Below, piece after piece: positions 45,053 through 54,923 of a stretch of DNA of 64,000 nt. Every line of letters starts with the position of its first letter. Position 1 is the stretch's first letter. The notes beneath the pieces were generated by a model. That model searched no databases, had not been told where the DNA came from, and was given only the letters and a program-made list of their open reading frames with translations. The translations under genes were made by a program, and so were the position numbers. Origin of the DNA: Rhodococcus triatomae BKS 15-14 (GTDB taxonomy: Bacteria; Actinomycetota; Actinomycetes; Mycobacteriales; Mycobacteriaceae); the NCBI GenBank assembly GCA_000341795.1, contig AODO01000010.1:186001-250000 (forward strand). The letters run 5' to 3'.

Positions 45053-47551
45053 ATGGCGACTACAGGTGAGGCGAAGAAGCGACTTCTGGTGGTCGGCAAC
45101 GGCATGGCCGGAGCCCGCACCGTCGAGGAGATCCTCGCGCGTGGCGGCCGCGAGATGTTCGACATCACGATGATCGGCGACGAGCCGTACGGCAACTACA
45201 ACCGCATCATGCTGTCCCACGTACTGGCAGGCGAGACGACCGCGGACGACGACGACATCGTCCTCAATCCGATGAGCTGGTACCGCGAGAACGGGGTGAC
45301 GCTCCACGCCGGCGACCGCGCCGTCACCCTCGACCGGTTCGCCAAGTCGATCACGTGCGAGAGCGAGCGGGTCGTCGAGTACGACATCCTCGTCGTCGCG
45401 ACCGGCTCGAACACCTTCTTCCCCAACATGGACGGCCTGCGCGAGTCCGACGGCAGGCTCGGGCGCGGTGTCTTCGGGTTCCGAACCATCGCCGACACCA
45501 ACGGCATGCTGCAGATGGCGCAGTCCCGGGACGGTGTCACGGCGGTGGTCATCGGCGGCGGACTGCTCGGCCTCGAAGCCGCGTACGGCCTCCGGACGCA
45601 GGGCCTGACCGTGAACGTCGTCCACTCGCCCGGTCACCTGATGAACCAGCAGCTCGACGAGCGTGGTGGGCAGGTACTGCGGGCGAAGATCGAGGCACTC
45701 GGGGTCGGTGTCCACACCGCCGTGCGGACCACGGCCGTGCTGCGCGACGACGCGGGCAACGTCACCGCTGTGGCGTTCAACGACGGCACCAGCCTGCCCG
45801 CCGACATGGTCGTCGTCACCGCGGGTATCCGTCCCAACGCCGAGCTGGCCCGCGCCGGTGGACTCGTCGTCGAGCGGGGCATCGTCGTGGACGACCAGAT
45901 GCGGTGCGAGGACGAGGGTTCCGTCTACGCGGTCGGCGAGTGCGCGCAGCATCGCGGCGAGTTGTACGGCCTCGTCGCTCCGGTGTGGGAGCAGGCGGTG
46001 GTTCTCGCCGAACACCTGACCGGATCGAACCCCGCTGCGGCATATCAGGGTTCGTCGTCGACCACGAAGCTGAAGGTCGCCGGCCTGGACGTCGCCGCGA
46101 TGGGCGTCAAGAGCCCCGAGCTCGACACCGACGAGTTCATCCAGTTCTACGACTCCCGCACGGGCGTCTACAAGAATGTCGTCGTCCGCGACGGCAGGCT
46201 GATCGGCGCGACCCTGATGGGCGAGATCGGCAAGGCCGCGCTGCTGACGCAGGTGTTCGACGGCAAGGCGGAACTGCCCGAGGACCGGCTGTCGCTGCTG
46301 TTCGACCTGGCCGGTTCCCCCGACGGGACGTCGGCGGCCGACCTGCCCGACGACACGCAGGTGTGCAACTGCAACGGCGTCACGAAGGGGGATCTGGTCG
46401 CCTGCGTGCACGGCGGCGCGCAGACGCTCACCGAAGTGTGCGCGAAGACCCGGGCGGGCAAGGGGTGCGGATCCTGCAAAGGCCTGGTCGCGGACGTCGT
46501 CGCGGCCGCTGCCGGTGGCGAGCTGAAAGCCGACCCGGCGGCGAACTGGTACGTGCCGTGCATTCCGATGACCAAGTCCGAGCTGATCGAGGAGGTCCGG
46601 GCACGCGACATCCGTTCCGTGTCGCAGGTGTTCGCGGAGTTCGCCACCGACGGGAGGGAGGAGGCGACCGCGAAGATGCCGCTCGCCTCGCTGCTGCGCG
46701 TGGTGTGGGGACCGGACTGGGTGGACGAGCGCGGCGCGCTGTTCATCAACGACCGTGTCCACGCGAACATCCAGCGCGACGGCACGTTCTCGGTGGTTCC
46801 GCAGATGAAGGGTGGTGTCACCACACCGGATCAGTTGCGCCGCATCGCCGATGTCGCGGACAGGTACGCGGTTCCGCTGGTGAAGGTGACCGGCGGGCAG
46901 CGGATCGATCTGCTCGGCATCAGGAAGGAGGACCTGCCGAGGGTGTGGGGCGACCTGGACATGCCGTCCGGCTACGCGTACGGCAAGAGCATGCGCACCG
47001 TGAAAACGTGCGTGGGAAGCGACTTCTGCCGGTTCGGCCTCGGCGACTCCACCAGTCTCGGCATCGCGCTCGAGGAGCGCTTCCAGGGCTTGGAGACACC
47101 GGCGAAGCTCAAGCTCGCGGTCGCGGGATGCCCCCGCAACTGCTCCGAAGCGCTGTGCAAGGACCTGGGTGTGGTCGCGGTCGGCGACGGGCGCTGGGAG
47201 ATCTACGTCGGGGGCGCCGCCGGCGCGCACATCCGTAAGGGCGACCTGCTCGCCACGGTCGATTCGGGAGAGGCGGTGATCGCGCTGGCCGGACGTTTCA
47301 TCCAGCACTACCGAGAGGACGCGAAGTGGCTCGAACGCACCTACGACTGGGTGCCGCGGGTGGGCCTGGAACGACTGCAGGCGCTGTTGGTTCGTGACGA
47401 GGAGGACGTCGTGGCGGGTCTCGACGAGCGAATGGCGGCCTCGGTCGCGGGCTACCGCGACCCGTGGAAGGAACGCACGGCACCCAAGTCCCCGGCGCAG
47501 TTCGCGCCGTCGCTGCCGTTGCTCCCCCTCCCCCAGGTCCCGGTCCGATGA
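45053..47551 (+). CDS. nirB: Assimilatory-type NAD(P)H nitrite reductase, large subunit
   Basis: NirB reduces nitrite to ammonium with six electrons. The 832-residue protein is modular: FAD domain (LVVGNGMAGARTVEEIL), NAD(P) domain (VVIGGGLLGLEAAYGL), a BFD-type [2Fe-2S] domain with CNCNGVTKGD and GKGCGSCKGL, and the sulfite/nitrite reductase domain with siroheme/[4Fe-4S] ligands in VKTCVGSDFCRFGLGDST and AVAGCPRNCSEALC. The C-terminal tail is Pro-rich. The TGA overlaps the nirD ATG. Confidence 0.96.
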   Translation: MATTGEAKKRLLVVGNGMAGARTVEEILARGGREMFDITMIGDEPYGNYNRIMLSHVLAGETTADDDDIVLNPMSWYRENGVTLHAGDRAVTLDRFAKSITCESERVVEYDILVVATGSNTFFPNMDGLRESDGRLGRGVFGFRTIADTNGMLQMAQSRDGVTAVVIGGGLLGLEAAYGLRTQGLTVNVVHSPGHLMNQQLDERGGQVLRAKIEALGVGVHTAVRTTAVLRDDAGNVTAVAFNDGTSLPADMVVVTAGIRPNAELARAGGLVVERGIVVDDQMRCEDEGSVYAVGECAQHRGELYGLVAPVWEQAVVLAEHLTGSNPAAAYQGSSSTTKLKVAGLDVAAMGVKSPELDTDEFIQFYDSRTGVYKNVVVRDGRLIGATLMGEIGKAALLTQVFDGKAELPEDRLSLLFDLAGSPDGTSAADLPDDTQVCNCNGVTKGDLVACVHGGAQTLTEVCAKTRAGKGCGSCKGLVADVVAAAAGGELKADPAANWYVPCIPMTKSELIEEVRARDIRSVSQVFAEFATDGREEATAKMPLASLLRVVWGPDWVDERGALFINDRVHANIQRDGTFSVVPQMKGGVTTPDQLRRIADVADRYAVPLVKVTGGQRIDLLGIRKEDLPRVWGDLDMPSGYAYGKSMRTVKTCVGSDFCRFGLGDSTSLGIALEERFQGLETPAKLKLAVAGCPRNCSEALCKDLGVVAVGDGRWEIYVGGAAGAHIRKGDLLATVDSGEAVIALAGRFIQHYREDAKWLERTYDWVPRVGLERLQALLVRDEEDVVAGLDERMAASVAGYRDPWKERTAPKSPAQFAPSLPLLPLPQVPVR

Positions 47552-47868
47552 CCGCGACGACTGCCCGGCAGGTCGCGGTGGGCCCGGTCTCGGACCTGAC
47601 CCGGGGTGAGGGCCGCACCTATGTGATCGACGGCAGCCAGATCGCCGTGTTCCTGCTCGCCGACGGCACCGTCCGGGCGATGGACGCGGTGTGCCCGCAC
47701 AAGGCGGGTCCGCTCGCCGACGGCCAGATCGACGGTTCCGTGGTGACCTGCCCGCTGCACCAGTACTCCTTCCGGTTCGACACCGGCGCCTGCACCGCCG
47801 ACACGGTCACACCCGTCCGGGTCCACCCGGCGCACGTGAGCGACGGGACGGTGATCGTGCAGCTCTGA
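47548..47868 (+). CDS. nirD: Nitrite reductase small subunit (Rieske-type)
   Basis: A 106-residue Rieske [2Fe-2S] protein that partners NirB. Ligands are CPHKAG and CPLHQYSF, spaced as C-x-H-x(16+)-C-x2-H. Unlike many nirD proteins it retains the full set of ligand residues. The ATG at 47548 overlaps the nirB stop (ATGA). The nirD stop is 47 bp before narG, close enough for one transcript. Confidence 0.93.
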   Translation: MTATTARQVAVGPVSDLTRGEGRTYVIDGSQIAVFLLADGTVRAMDAVCPHKAGPLADGQIDGSVVTCPLHQYSFRFDTGACTADTVTPVRVHPAHVSDGTVIVQL

Positions 47869-47915
47869 CCGGCTCCCGACTCGCTCTGTCGCACTTCGTC
47901 TTTCGAGAGGCATCC

Positions 47916-50900
47916 ATGACTCCGACCACCGGGACCCCGAGCACCGGGTCCCAGCACACCGGCAAGCTGGACGCGGACGCGCTGCTCCGCTTCGGCAAGC
48001 ACTTCCAGCGCGGCGAGCCGTCCGCCGACATGCGCACCCTGTACCAGATCGGCGGACGCACGTCCGACGACTTCTACCGCGACCGGATGTCGTACGACAA
48101 GGTCGTCCGGTCGACGCACGGGGTGAACTGCACCGGCTCGTGCTCGTGGAAGATCTACGTCAAGGACGGTGTGATCACCTGGGAGGCGCAGCAGACCGAC
48201 TACCCGTCGATCGGGCCGGACAAGCCGGAGTACGAGCCACGCGGCTGCCCGCGCGGTGCGTCGTTCTCCTGGTACACGTACTCCCCCTCGCGAGTGCGCT
48301 ACCCGTACGTGCGCGGTGTGCTGCTCGAGATGTACCGCGACGCCAAGGCACGTCTGAAGGATCCGGTGCTGGCCTGGGCGGACATCGCCGACGACCCGGA
48401 GAAGTCCACGACGTACAAGGCGGCCCGCGGCAAGGGCGGGTTCGTCCGCGCCGAGTGGTGGGAGGCCGCCGAGATCGTCGCCGCGGCGCACGTGCACACG
48501 ATCAAGAGGTACGGCCCGGACCGCGTCGCGGGATTCTCGCCCATCCCCGCGATGTCGATGGTCAGTCACGCGATCGGCGCCCGGTTCATCTCGCTGCTCG
48601 GTGGCGCGATGCTCTCGTTCTACGACTGGTACGCCGACCTGCCCGAGGCGTCGCCGCAGGTGTTCGGTGACCAGACCGACGTTCCCGAGTCCGCGGACTG
48701 GTTCGACGCCGGTTACCTGATCATGTGGGGCTCGAACGTGCCGGTGACACGTACGCCCGACGCGCACTACATGACCGAGGCCCGCTACCGCGGCCAGAAG
48801 GTCGTCGTGGTCTCCCCCGACTACGCCGACAACACCAAGTTCGCGGACCAGTGGCTGCCCGCCCGCCCCGGCACCGACGGCGCGCTGGCGATGGCGATGG
48901 GTCACGTCATCCTGACCGAGTTCTTCGTGCGCAAACAGGTTCCGCGCTTCGTCGACTACGTGAAGCAGTACACGGACCTGCCGTATCTGGTGACGCTCGA
49001 ACCGCGGCCGGTGGACGCGAGCACGAACGGTCACGGCCCGACGTACGTGCCCGGCAAGTTCCTCACCGCCGCCGACCTCGGCGACACCGGGGAGGGCGCC
49101 ATCCACAAGACGGTGCTCCTCGACTCCGCGACCGGTGAGCCGATGGTCCCGAACGGCTCGCTCGGCGACCGGTTCACCGAATCCGGCAAGGGCAGATGGA
49201 ACCTCGACCTGGAGGGTGTCGAGCCGGTGCTCAGCCTCCACGGAGGCGACAACGAGACCGTGGTGGTCGACCTCCCGCGCTACGACACCAACACCCCCGG
49301 GGTCCTGCACCGCGGCGTACCCGTGCAGACAGTCGCCGGACGCCTCGTCACGACCGTCTTCGACCTGATGCTCGCGCAGTACGGTGTCGCGAGGGAAGGA
49401 CTTCCCGGCACCTGGCCGACGGGTTACGACGACGCCGACGAGCCGTACACGCCGGCGTGGCAGGAGGGCATCACCGGAGTTTCGGCCGCATCCGCGGCGC
49501 GGGTGGCGCGCGAGTTCGCCGACAACGCGGACCGGTCGGGCGGCCGGTCGATGATCCTGATGGGTGCGGGCACCAACCACTGGTTCCACTCGGACCAGAT
49601 CTACCGCTCGTTCCTCACGCTGACGCTGCTGACCGGCTGCCAGGGCGTCAACGGTGGCGGCTGGGCGCACTACGTCGGTCAGGAGAAGTGCAGGCCCGTG
49701 ACCGGCTGGTCGACACTGGCGTTCGGCAGCGACTGGGCCCGGCCGGCGCGCCAGATGCAGGGAACCATCTTCTGGTACCTCGCCACCGATCAGTGGCGGT
49801 ACGACCCGTTCACCTCGGAGGCGATGGCGTCCCCGCTCGCACGGGGAGCCTTCGCCGGGCGCACGGCAGCGGACAACATCGCTCTCGCATCGCGCCTCGG
49901 ATGGATGCCGACGTATCCCACGTTCAACCGGAACCCGCTCGATCTCGCGGACGATGCCGAGCGGCTCGGAAAGAACCCGGCCGACCACGTCGTCGACGGC
50001 CTCAAGTCGGGCCACCTGCAGTTCGCCGTCGAGGATCCGGACGCACCCGAGAACTTCCCACGGACGCTGACCGTGTGGCGCTCGAACCTGCTCGGCTCGT
50101 CCGCCAAGGGAAACGAGTACTTCCTGCAGCACCTCCTGGGCGCCGGCTCGAACCTGAACGCCTCGGACTCGACCGGGGTGCGCCCGGAGGAGCTGGTGTG
50201 GCGGGACGAGGCACCCGCGGGCAAGTTGGACCTGCTCACCACCCTGGACTTCCGCATGACGAGCACCACCCTGTTCTCGGATGTCGTGCTGCCGGCGGCG
50301 ACCTGGTACGAGAAGCACGACCTCTCGAGCACCGACATGCACCCGTTCGTGCACGCGTTCTCGCCGGCGATCTCCCCGCCGTGGGAGACGAAGACCGACT
50401 TCGACGCCTTCCACCGCATCGCGCGCGGATTCAGCTGGCTCGCCGAGAAGCACCTCGGCACCCGCAAGGACGTGGTCGCGGTGCCGCTTCTGCACGACAC
50501 GGTCGACGCGACCGCCCAGCCGGGCGGCAAGGTCCTGGACTGGAAACGCGGTGAGTGCGAGCCGATTCCCGGCAAGACCATGCCGAAGCTGGTCGTCGTC
50601 GAGCGGGACTACACGACGATCGCGGAGAAGATGGGGGCGCTCGGACCCCTCGTCGAGGAACTCGGCCTGACGACGAAGGGGGTCACCACCTTCCCGGCCG
50701 AGGAGGTCGCCTACCTACGCGCCGTCAACGGGGCCGTCGCGACCGGCCCGGCCGCGGGACGCCCGTCGCTGGCGAAGGACCGGCACGCCGCGGAGGCGAT
50801 CCTCGCGTTGTCGGGTACCACCAACGGGCGGCTCGCCACCCAGGGTTTCGAGCACCTGGAGGAACGCACCGGTACCCGGCTCGTCGACCTGGCTGCGGAG

Positions 50901-51650
50901 AACGAGGGCACCCGGATCCGGTTCTCCGACACCCAGGCCCGGCCGGTGCCGGTGATCACGTCACCGGAGTGGTCGGGCAGCGAGACCGGGGGCCGCCGCT
51001 ACTCGCCGTTCACCATCAACACCGAACGGCTCAAGCCGTGGCACACGCTGACCGGTCGACAGCACTTCTACCTCGACCACGACTGGATGGCCGAACTCGG
51101 AGAGCAACTGCCGATCTTCCGCCCGCCGTTGGACATGACGGCCCTGTTCGCCGAGCCCGCGGTCGGCGAGACACACGGCAACGGTGTCGGCGGCAGCGTC
51201 ACCGTCCGGTACCTGACCCCGCACAGCAAGTGGTCGATCCACTCCGCCTACCAGGACAACCTGCACATGCTGACCCTGTCCCGAGGTGGTCAGACGATCT
51301 GGATGTCCGACGTGGACGCCGCGAAGATCGGTGTCGCGGACAACGACTGGATCGAGGCGACCAACCGCAACGGGATCGTCGTGGCCCGCGCGATCGTCAG
51401 CCACCGGATGCCCGAGGGCACGGTGTTCATGTACCACGCCCAGGACCGCGCGGTGGACGTGCCGCGTACGGAGAAGACCGGCAAACGCGGCGGCATCCAC
51501 AACGCGCTGACCCGCGTGATGATCAAGCCGTCGCACCTGATCGGCGGATACGCGCAGCAGTCGTTCGCCCTCAACTACCACGGGCCCACCGGAAACCAGC
51601 GCGACGAGGTCACCACGATCCGTCGCCGCGACCAGGAAGTGACGTACTGA
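47916..51650 (+). CDS. narG: Respiratory membrane-bound nitrate reductase, alpha subunit
   Basis: NarG carries the Mo-bisMGD site that reduces nitrate to nitrite. The 1,244-residue protein has the FS0 cluster ligands His68, Cys72, Cys76 and Cys111 (HGVNCTGSCSWKIYV and EPRGCPRGAS) and long stretches typical of NarG, such as GSNVPVTRTPDAHY and RPGTDGALAMAMGHV. No twin-arginine signal is present, so the enzyme should face the cytoplasm, as in E. coli NarGHI. The ATG at 47916 is near a GAGAGG site. The stop overlaps narH by one base. Confidence 0.97.
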   Translation: MTPTTGTPSTGSQHTGKLDADALLRFGKHFQRGEPSADMRTLYQIGGRTSDDFYRDRMSYDKVVRSTHGVNCTGSCSWKIYVKDGVITWEAQQTDYPSIGPDKPEYEPRGCPRGASFSWYTYSPSRVRYPYVRGVLLEMYRDAKARLKDPVLAWADIADDPEKSTTYKAARGKGGFVRAEWWEAAEIVAAAHVHTIKRYGPDRVAGFSPIPAMSMVSHAIGARFISLLGGAMLSFYDWYADLPEASPQVFGDQTDVPESADWFDAGYLIMWGSNVPVTRTPDAHYMTEARYRGQKVVVVSPDYADNTKFADQWLPARPGTDGALAMAMGHVILTEFFVRKQVPRFVDYVKQYTDLPYLVTLEPRPVDASTNGHGPTYVPGKFLTAADLGDTGEGAIHKTVLLDSATGEPMVPNGSLGDRFTESGKGRWNLDLEGVEPVLSLHGGDNETVVVDLPRYDTNTPGVLHRGVPVQTVAGRLVTTVFDLMLAQYGVAREGLPGTWPTGYDDADEPYTPAWQEGITGVSAASAARVAREFADNADRSGGRSMILMGAGTNHWFHSDQIYRSFLTLTLLTGCQGVNGGGWAHYVGQEKCRPVTGWSTLAFGSDWARPARQMQGTIFWYLATDQWRYDPFTSEAMASPLARGAFAGRTAADNIALASRLGWMPTYPTFNRNPLDLADDAERLGKNPADHVVDGLKSGHLQFAVEDPDAPENFPRTLTVWRSNLLGSSAKGNEYFLQHLLGAGSNLNASDSTGVRPEELVWRDEAPAGKLDLLTTLDFRMTSTTLFSDVVLPAATWYEKHDLSSTDMHPFVHAFSPAISPPWETKTDFDAFHRIARGFSWLAEKHLGTRKDVVAVPLLHDTVDATAQPGGKVLDWKRGECEPIPGKTMPKLVVVERDYTTIAEKMGALGPLVEELGLTTKGVTTFPAEEVAYLRAVNGAVATGPAAGRPSLAKDRHAAEAILALSGTTNGRLATQGFEHLEERTGTRLVDLAAENEGTRIRFSDTQARPVPVITSPEWSGSETGGRRYSPFTINTERLKPWHTLTGRQHFYLDHDWMAELGEQLPIFRPPLDMTALFAEPAVGETHGNGVGGSVTVRYLTPHSKWSIHSAYQDNLHMLTLSRGGQTIWMSDVDAAKIGVADNDWIEATNRNGIVVARAIVSHRMPEGTVFMYHAQDRAVDVPRTEKTGKRGGIHNALTRVMIKPSHLIGGYAQQSFALNYHGPTGNQRDEVTTIRRRDQEVTY

Positions 51651-53296
51651 TGAGGGTTATGGCGCAGATGGCCATGGTGATGAACCTGGACAAGTGCATC
51701 GGCTGTCACACCTGCAGCGTCACCTGCAAGCAGGCGTGGACCAATCGTGGCGGCGTCGAGTACGCGTGGTTCAACAACGTGGAAACCCGCCCCGGACAGG
51801 GCTACCCGCGGCAGTACCAGGACCAGGAGAAGTGGAAGGGCGGCTGGACGTTGAACAAGCGCGGCAAGCTGACCCTGAAGTCGGGGTCGCGGTTCAAGCG
51901 GCTGCTGAACATCTTCGCGAACCCGGACCTGCCGACGATCACCGACTACTACGAGCCGTGGACGTACGACTACGACAACCTGCTCGCGTCGGCGCCCATG
52001 GACACCACCCCGGTGGCCCGACCGAAGTCGCTGCTCACCGGAGAGGACACCAAGGTCACCTGGGGCGCGAACTGGGACGACGACCTCGGCTCCGGTCCGG
52101 ACCAGGTCGGCCGGGACCCGCTGCTGGCCAAGGTGTCCGACAAGGTGAAGCTCGAGTTCGAGCAGACGTTCATGTTCTACCTGCCGCGCATCTGCGAGCA
52201 CTGCCTCAACCCGGCGTGCGCCGCGTCCTGCCCGTCGGGCGCGATCTACAAGCGGTCCGAGGACGGCATCGTCCTCGTCGACCAGGACAAGTGCCGCGGA
52301 TGGCGGCAGTGCGTCACCGGTTGCCCGTACAAGAAGATCTACTTCAACCACAAGACCGGCAAGGCCGAGAAGTGCACGTTCTGCTACCCGCGGATCGAGG
52401 TGGGCATCCCGACCATCTGTTCGGAGACGTGTGTCGGCCGACTGCGCTACATCGGCGTGATGCTCTACGACGCCGATGCGGTGCTCGACGCCGCCGCGGT
52501 GACCGACGACGAGGACCTGTACCCGTCGCAGCTCGGAGTGTTCCTCAACCCGCACGATCCCCGCGTGATCGCCGAGGCCGAGCGGGCCGGCATCTCCTCC
52601 GAGTTCATCGAGGCGGCCCAGAATTCGCCGGTGTACAAGCTGATCGTCGACTACCAGGTGGCGCTGCCGCTGCACCCGGAATACCGGACGATGCCGATGG
52701 TCTGGTACATCCCGCCACTGTCGCCGATGGTCGAGGCGCTGTCGGACACCGGGCACGACGGCGAGTCCGCGGACAATCTGTTCGGCGCCATCGATTCGCT
52801 GCGCATCCCGATCGAGTACCTGGCGGAGCTGTTCACCGCCGGTGAGATCGGGCCGGTCCGGGCGTCGCTGCAGCGTCTGGCCGCGATGCGAGCGCACATG
52901 CGTCAGGTCAACCTCGGTGAGTCGGTCAAGCCGGAGGTCGCCGAGGCCGTCCGCCTCACCCCGGACGAGCTCACGTCGATGTACAGGCTGCTCGCCCTGG
53001 CCAAGTACGAGGACCGGTACGTGATCCCGACCGGCGCCGGCTCGGACGCACACCGGCTGGACGCTCTGGCCACCGGCTGCAGCCTCGAGGACGAGGGCGG
53101 GCCCGGCATGGGCGGACCGAGTGCAGGCGGGCCCGGTATGACGGCGTTCGAGGTGATGGCGGACAAGTTCCACCTCGTCGGCGAGGACTCCAATGCCGCT
53201 GCGCCGGAGCACAAGGAACGGCGGATCAACCTCCTCAACTGGGACGGCCGGACCACCGAGGGCCTGGTCCCGGTCGGCTCCCGAGAGGAGTCGTGA
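51650..53296 (+). CDS. narH: Respiratory nitrate reductase, beta subunit
   Basis: NarH wires electrons from NarI heme to NarG through four Fe-S clusters. The 548-residue protein shows the cysteine groups CIGCHTCSVTCKQAW, CEHCLNPACAASCPSGAIY, CRGWRQCVTGCPYKK and CTFCYPRIEVG. In the third group Trp replaces a Cys, which gives the [3Fe-4S] cluster typical of NarH. The C-terminal portion (about 430-548) has the NarH-specific extension with Gly-rich GGPGMGGPSAGGPGM. The start overlaps the narG stop (TGATG). Confidence 0.97.
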   Translation: MRVMAQMAMVMNLDKCIGCHTCSVTCKQAWTNRGGVEYAWFNNVETRPGQGYPRQYQDQEKWKGGWTLNKRGKLTLKSGSRFKRLLNIFANPDLPTITDYYEPWTYDYDNLLASAPMDTTPVARPKSLLTGEDTKVTWGANWDDDLGSGPDQVGRDPLLAKVSDKVKLEFEQTFMFYLPRICEHCLNPACAASCPSGAIYKRSEDGIVLVDQDKCRGWRQCVTGCPYKKIYFNHKTGKAEKCTFCYPRIEVGIPTICSETCVGRLRYIGVMLYDADAVLDAAAVTDDEDLYPSQLGVFLNPHDPRVIAEAERAGISSEFIEAAQNSPVYKLIVDYQVALPLHPEYRTMPMVWYIPPLSPMVEALSDTGHDGESADNLFGAIDSLRIPIEYLAELFTAGEIGPVRASLQRLAAMRAHMRQVNLGESVKPEVAEAVRLTPDELTSMYRLLALAKYEDRYVIPTGAGSDAHRLDALATGCSLEDEGGPGMGGPSAGGPGMTAFEVMADKFHLVGEDSNAAAPEHKERRINLLNWDGRTTEGLVPVGSREES

Positions 53297-54051
53297 TGGG
53301 TGCACTCGGCCTGCGCCGGAACAGGCGCGCCGCACCGGCCGACGAACCCCTGAACGAAACCCGGCAGCGCCTGGTGTGGCGCATCGCGGCCCTCGTGCTC
53401 GACTACCCGCACCCGTCCACGCTCGACCTGCTGGACGACCTGCGCGACGCTGCGACACAGCTACCGGAACCGGCCGGATCCGGCCTGCTCGCGTGCATCG
53501 ACCACCTGCGCGAGCAGGACCCGATCGCGCTCGCAGCCCGCTACGTCGAGACGTTCGACCTGCGGCGCCGATCGAGCCTGCACCTGTCGTACTACGCGTA
53601 CGGCGACACCCGGAACCGCGGAATGGCATTGCTCCGCTTCAAGACCGCGTATCGCAACGCCGGCCTCGAACTCGGCGACCACGAACTCCCCGACTTCCTG
53701 CCGGTGGTCCTGGAGTTCGCCGCGACCACCGACCCCGTCCGCGGACGGCGACTGCTCGTCACCCATCGTGCCGTCGTCGAGGTCCTCCGACTGTCGTTGC
53801 ACGACAGCGGATCGCCGTACGCGAGCGTCCTCGACGCGATCTGCGCGACACTGCCCGACCTCGACACCGACGATCGTGCGCAGGTGGTGAAGCTCGCCGC
53901 GGAGGGTCCTCCCGAGGACTCGGTCGGCCTCGACACCTACGCGCTCGACCCGGCGCTGCACCCCCACATCGGTTCGTACAGAGACGGCACCGCCGTCGAC
54001 GACCATCCCGGCTTCGGCGTCCCCACCTCTCAGATCGGAGCCACCCGGTGA
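53296..54051 (+). CDS. narJ: Nitrate reductase assembly chaperone
   Basis: NarJ binds apo-NarG and allows Mo-cofactor insertion. The 251-residue helical protein has LVLDYPHPSTLDLLDDL, the conserved YVETFDLRRRSSLHLSYYAYGDTRNRG and ELPDFLPVVLEFAA. Two starts are possible: GTG at 53293 and ATG at 53296. The ATG is chosen as it has GGAG 7 nt upstream and overlaps the narH TGA. Its TGA overlaps the narI GTG. Confidence 0.93.
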   Translation: MGALGLRRNRRAAPADEPLNETRQRLVWRIAALVLDYPHPSTLDLLDDLRDAATQLPEPAGSGLLACIDHLREQDPIALAARYVETFDLRRRSSLHLSYYAYGDTRNRGMALLRFKTAYRNAGLELGDHELPDFLPVVLEFAATTDPVRGRRLLVTHRAVVEVLRLSLHDSGSPYASVLDAICATLPDLDTDDRAQVVKLAAEGPPEDSVGLDTYALDPALHPHIGSYRDGTAVDDHPGFGVPTSQIGATR

Positions 54052-54782
54052 GCACCCTGCTCTGGCTGACCCTCCCGTACATCGCCCTGACCTCGTTCGT
54101 CGTCGGCCACGTCTGGCGCTACCGCAAGGACCAGTTCGGGTGGACCACCCGGTCCTCGCAGATGTACGAGTCGCGGCTGCTGCGCCTGGGCAGCCCGCTG
54201 TTCCACTTCGGCATCCTCGCGGTCCTCGCCGGACACGTCGGAGGCGTGCTGATCCCGGCGAGTTGGACCAGTGCACTGGGCATTTCGGACGGCACCTACC
54301 ACCTGCTGGCGGTCGGCATGGGCGTCCCTGCCGGGCTCGCGACCGTCGCGGGACTGGCGATCCTCGTCTACCGGCGCATCGCGGTACCGAGCGTCCGCAA
54401 GGTCAGCACCACCAACGACAAGATCATGTACGTGATCTTCATCGTGGTCATCGCGACGGGCATGTACAACACGATGGGCGAGAACCTGATCCTCGGACAC
54501 TACGACTACCGTTCCACGGTCTCGCCGTGGTTCCGCAGCCTGTTCTCGCTCAGCCCCCGGCCCGAACTGATGGTCGGGGTACCGATGAGCTTCCAACTGC
54601 ACGGTCTGACCGTGCTGGCACTCCTCGCGATCTGGCCGTACACCCGGCTGGTGCACGTGTTCAGCGCCCCGCTCGGGTACCTGGGTCGGCCATACGTCGT
54701 CTATCGGAGCAAGGACGTGAAGCGACCGGGCGGAAACCGGTACGACCGCGCCTGGGAAACGGCAAACCGGACGCGAGCGTGA
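54048..54782 (+). CDS. narI: Respiratory nitrate reductase, gamma subunit (cytochrome b)
   Basis: NarI is the membrane quinol oxidase that carries two b hemes. The 244-residue protein has five membrane segments, beginning LLWLTLPYIALTSFVVGHVWRYRKDQFGWTTRSSQ. His residues placed for heme ligation are in SPLFHFGILAVLAGHVGG and in FQLHGLTVLALLAIWPYTRLVHVFSAP. The GTG at 54048 overlaps the narJ stop (GTGA). It is the last gene of the nir-nar run, followed 142 bp later by the porin. Confidence 0.95.
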   Translation: MSTLLWLTLPYIALTSFVVGHVWRYRKDQFGWTTRSSQMYESRLLRLGSPLFHFGILAVLAGHVGGVLIPASWTSALGISDGTYHLLAVGMGVPAGLATVAGLAILVYRRIAVPSVRKVSTTNDKIMYVIFIVVIATGMYNTMGENLILGHYDYRSTVSPWFRSLFSLSPRPELMVGVPMSFQLHGLTVLALLAIWPYTRLVHVFSAPLGYLGRPYVVYRSKDVKRPGGNRYDRAWETANRTRA

Positions 54783-54923
54783 ACACGACGTGTCCACGGG
54801 GTGGAAAACTGCGCGTTCACCGACGGCATCCGATAGCGTTCGAGGTGGTTCGGGGATGTTTGCCCACGCCGGTGACCGGGTGCGTGCCCGCATCCGGGAG
54901 ACAACCCAACGGATGAGGTGTCC

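Noticed and set aside
47619-50495. Very long minus-strand open frame (958 codons) opposite narG
   Set aside because: The composition is His/Arg/Val/Gly-rich with no domain motifs, and it lies wholly antisense to the well-conserved narG. It is an artefact of high GC.
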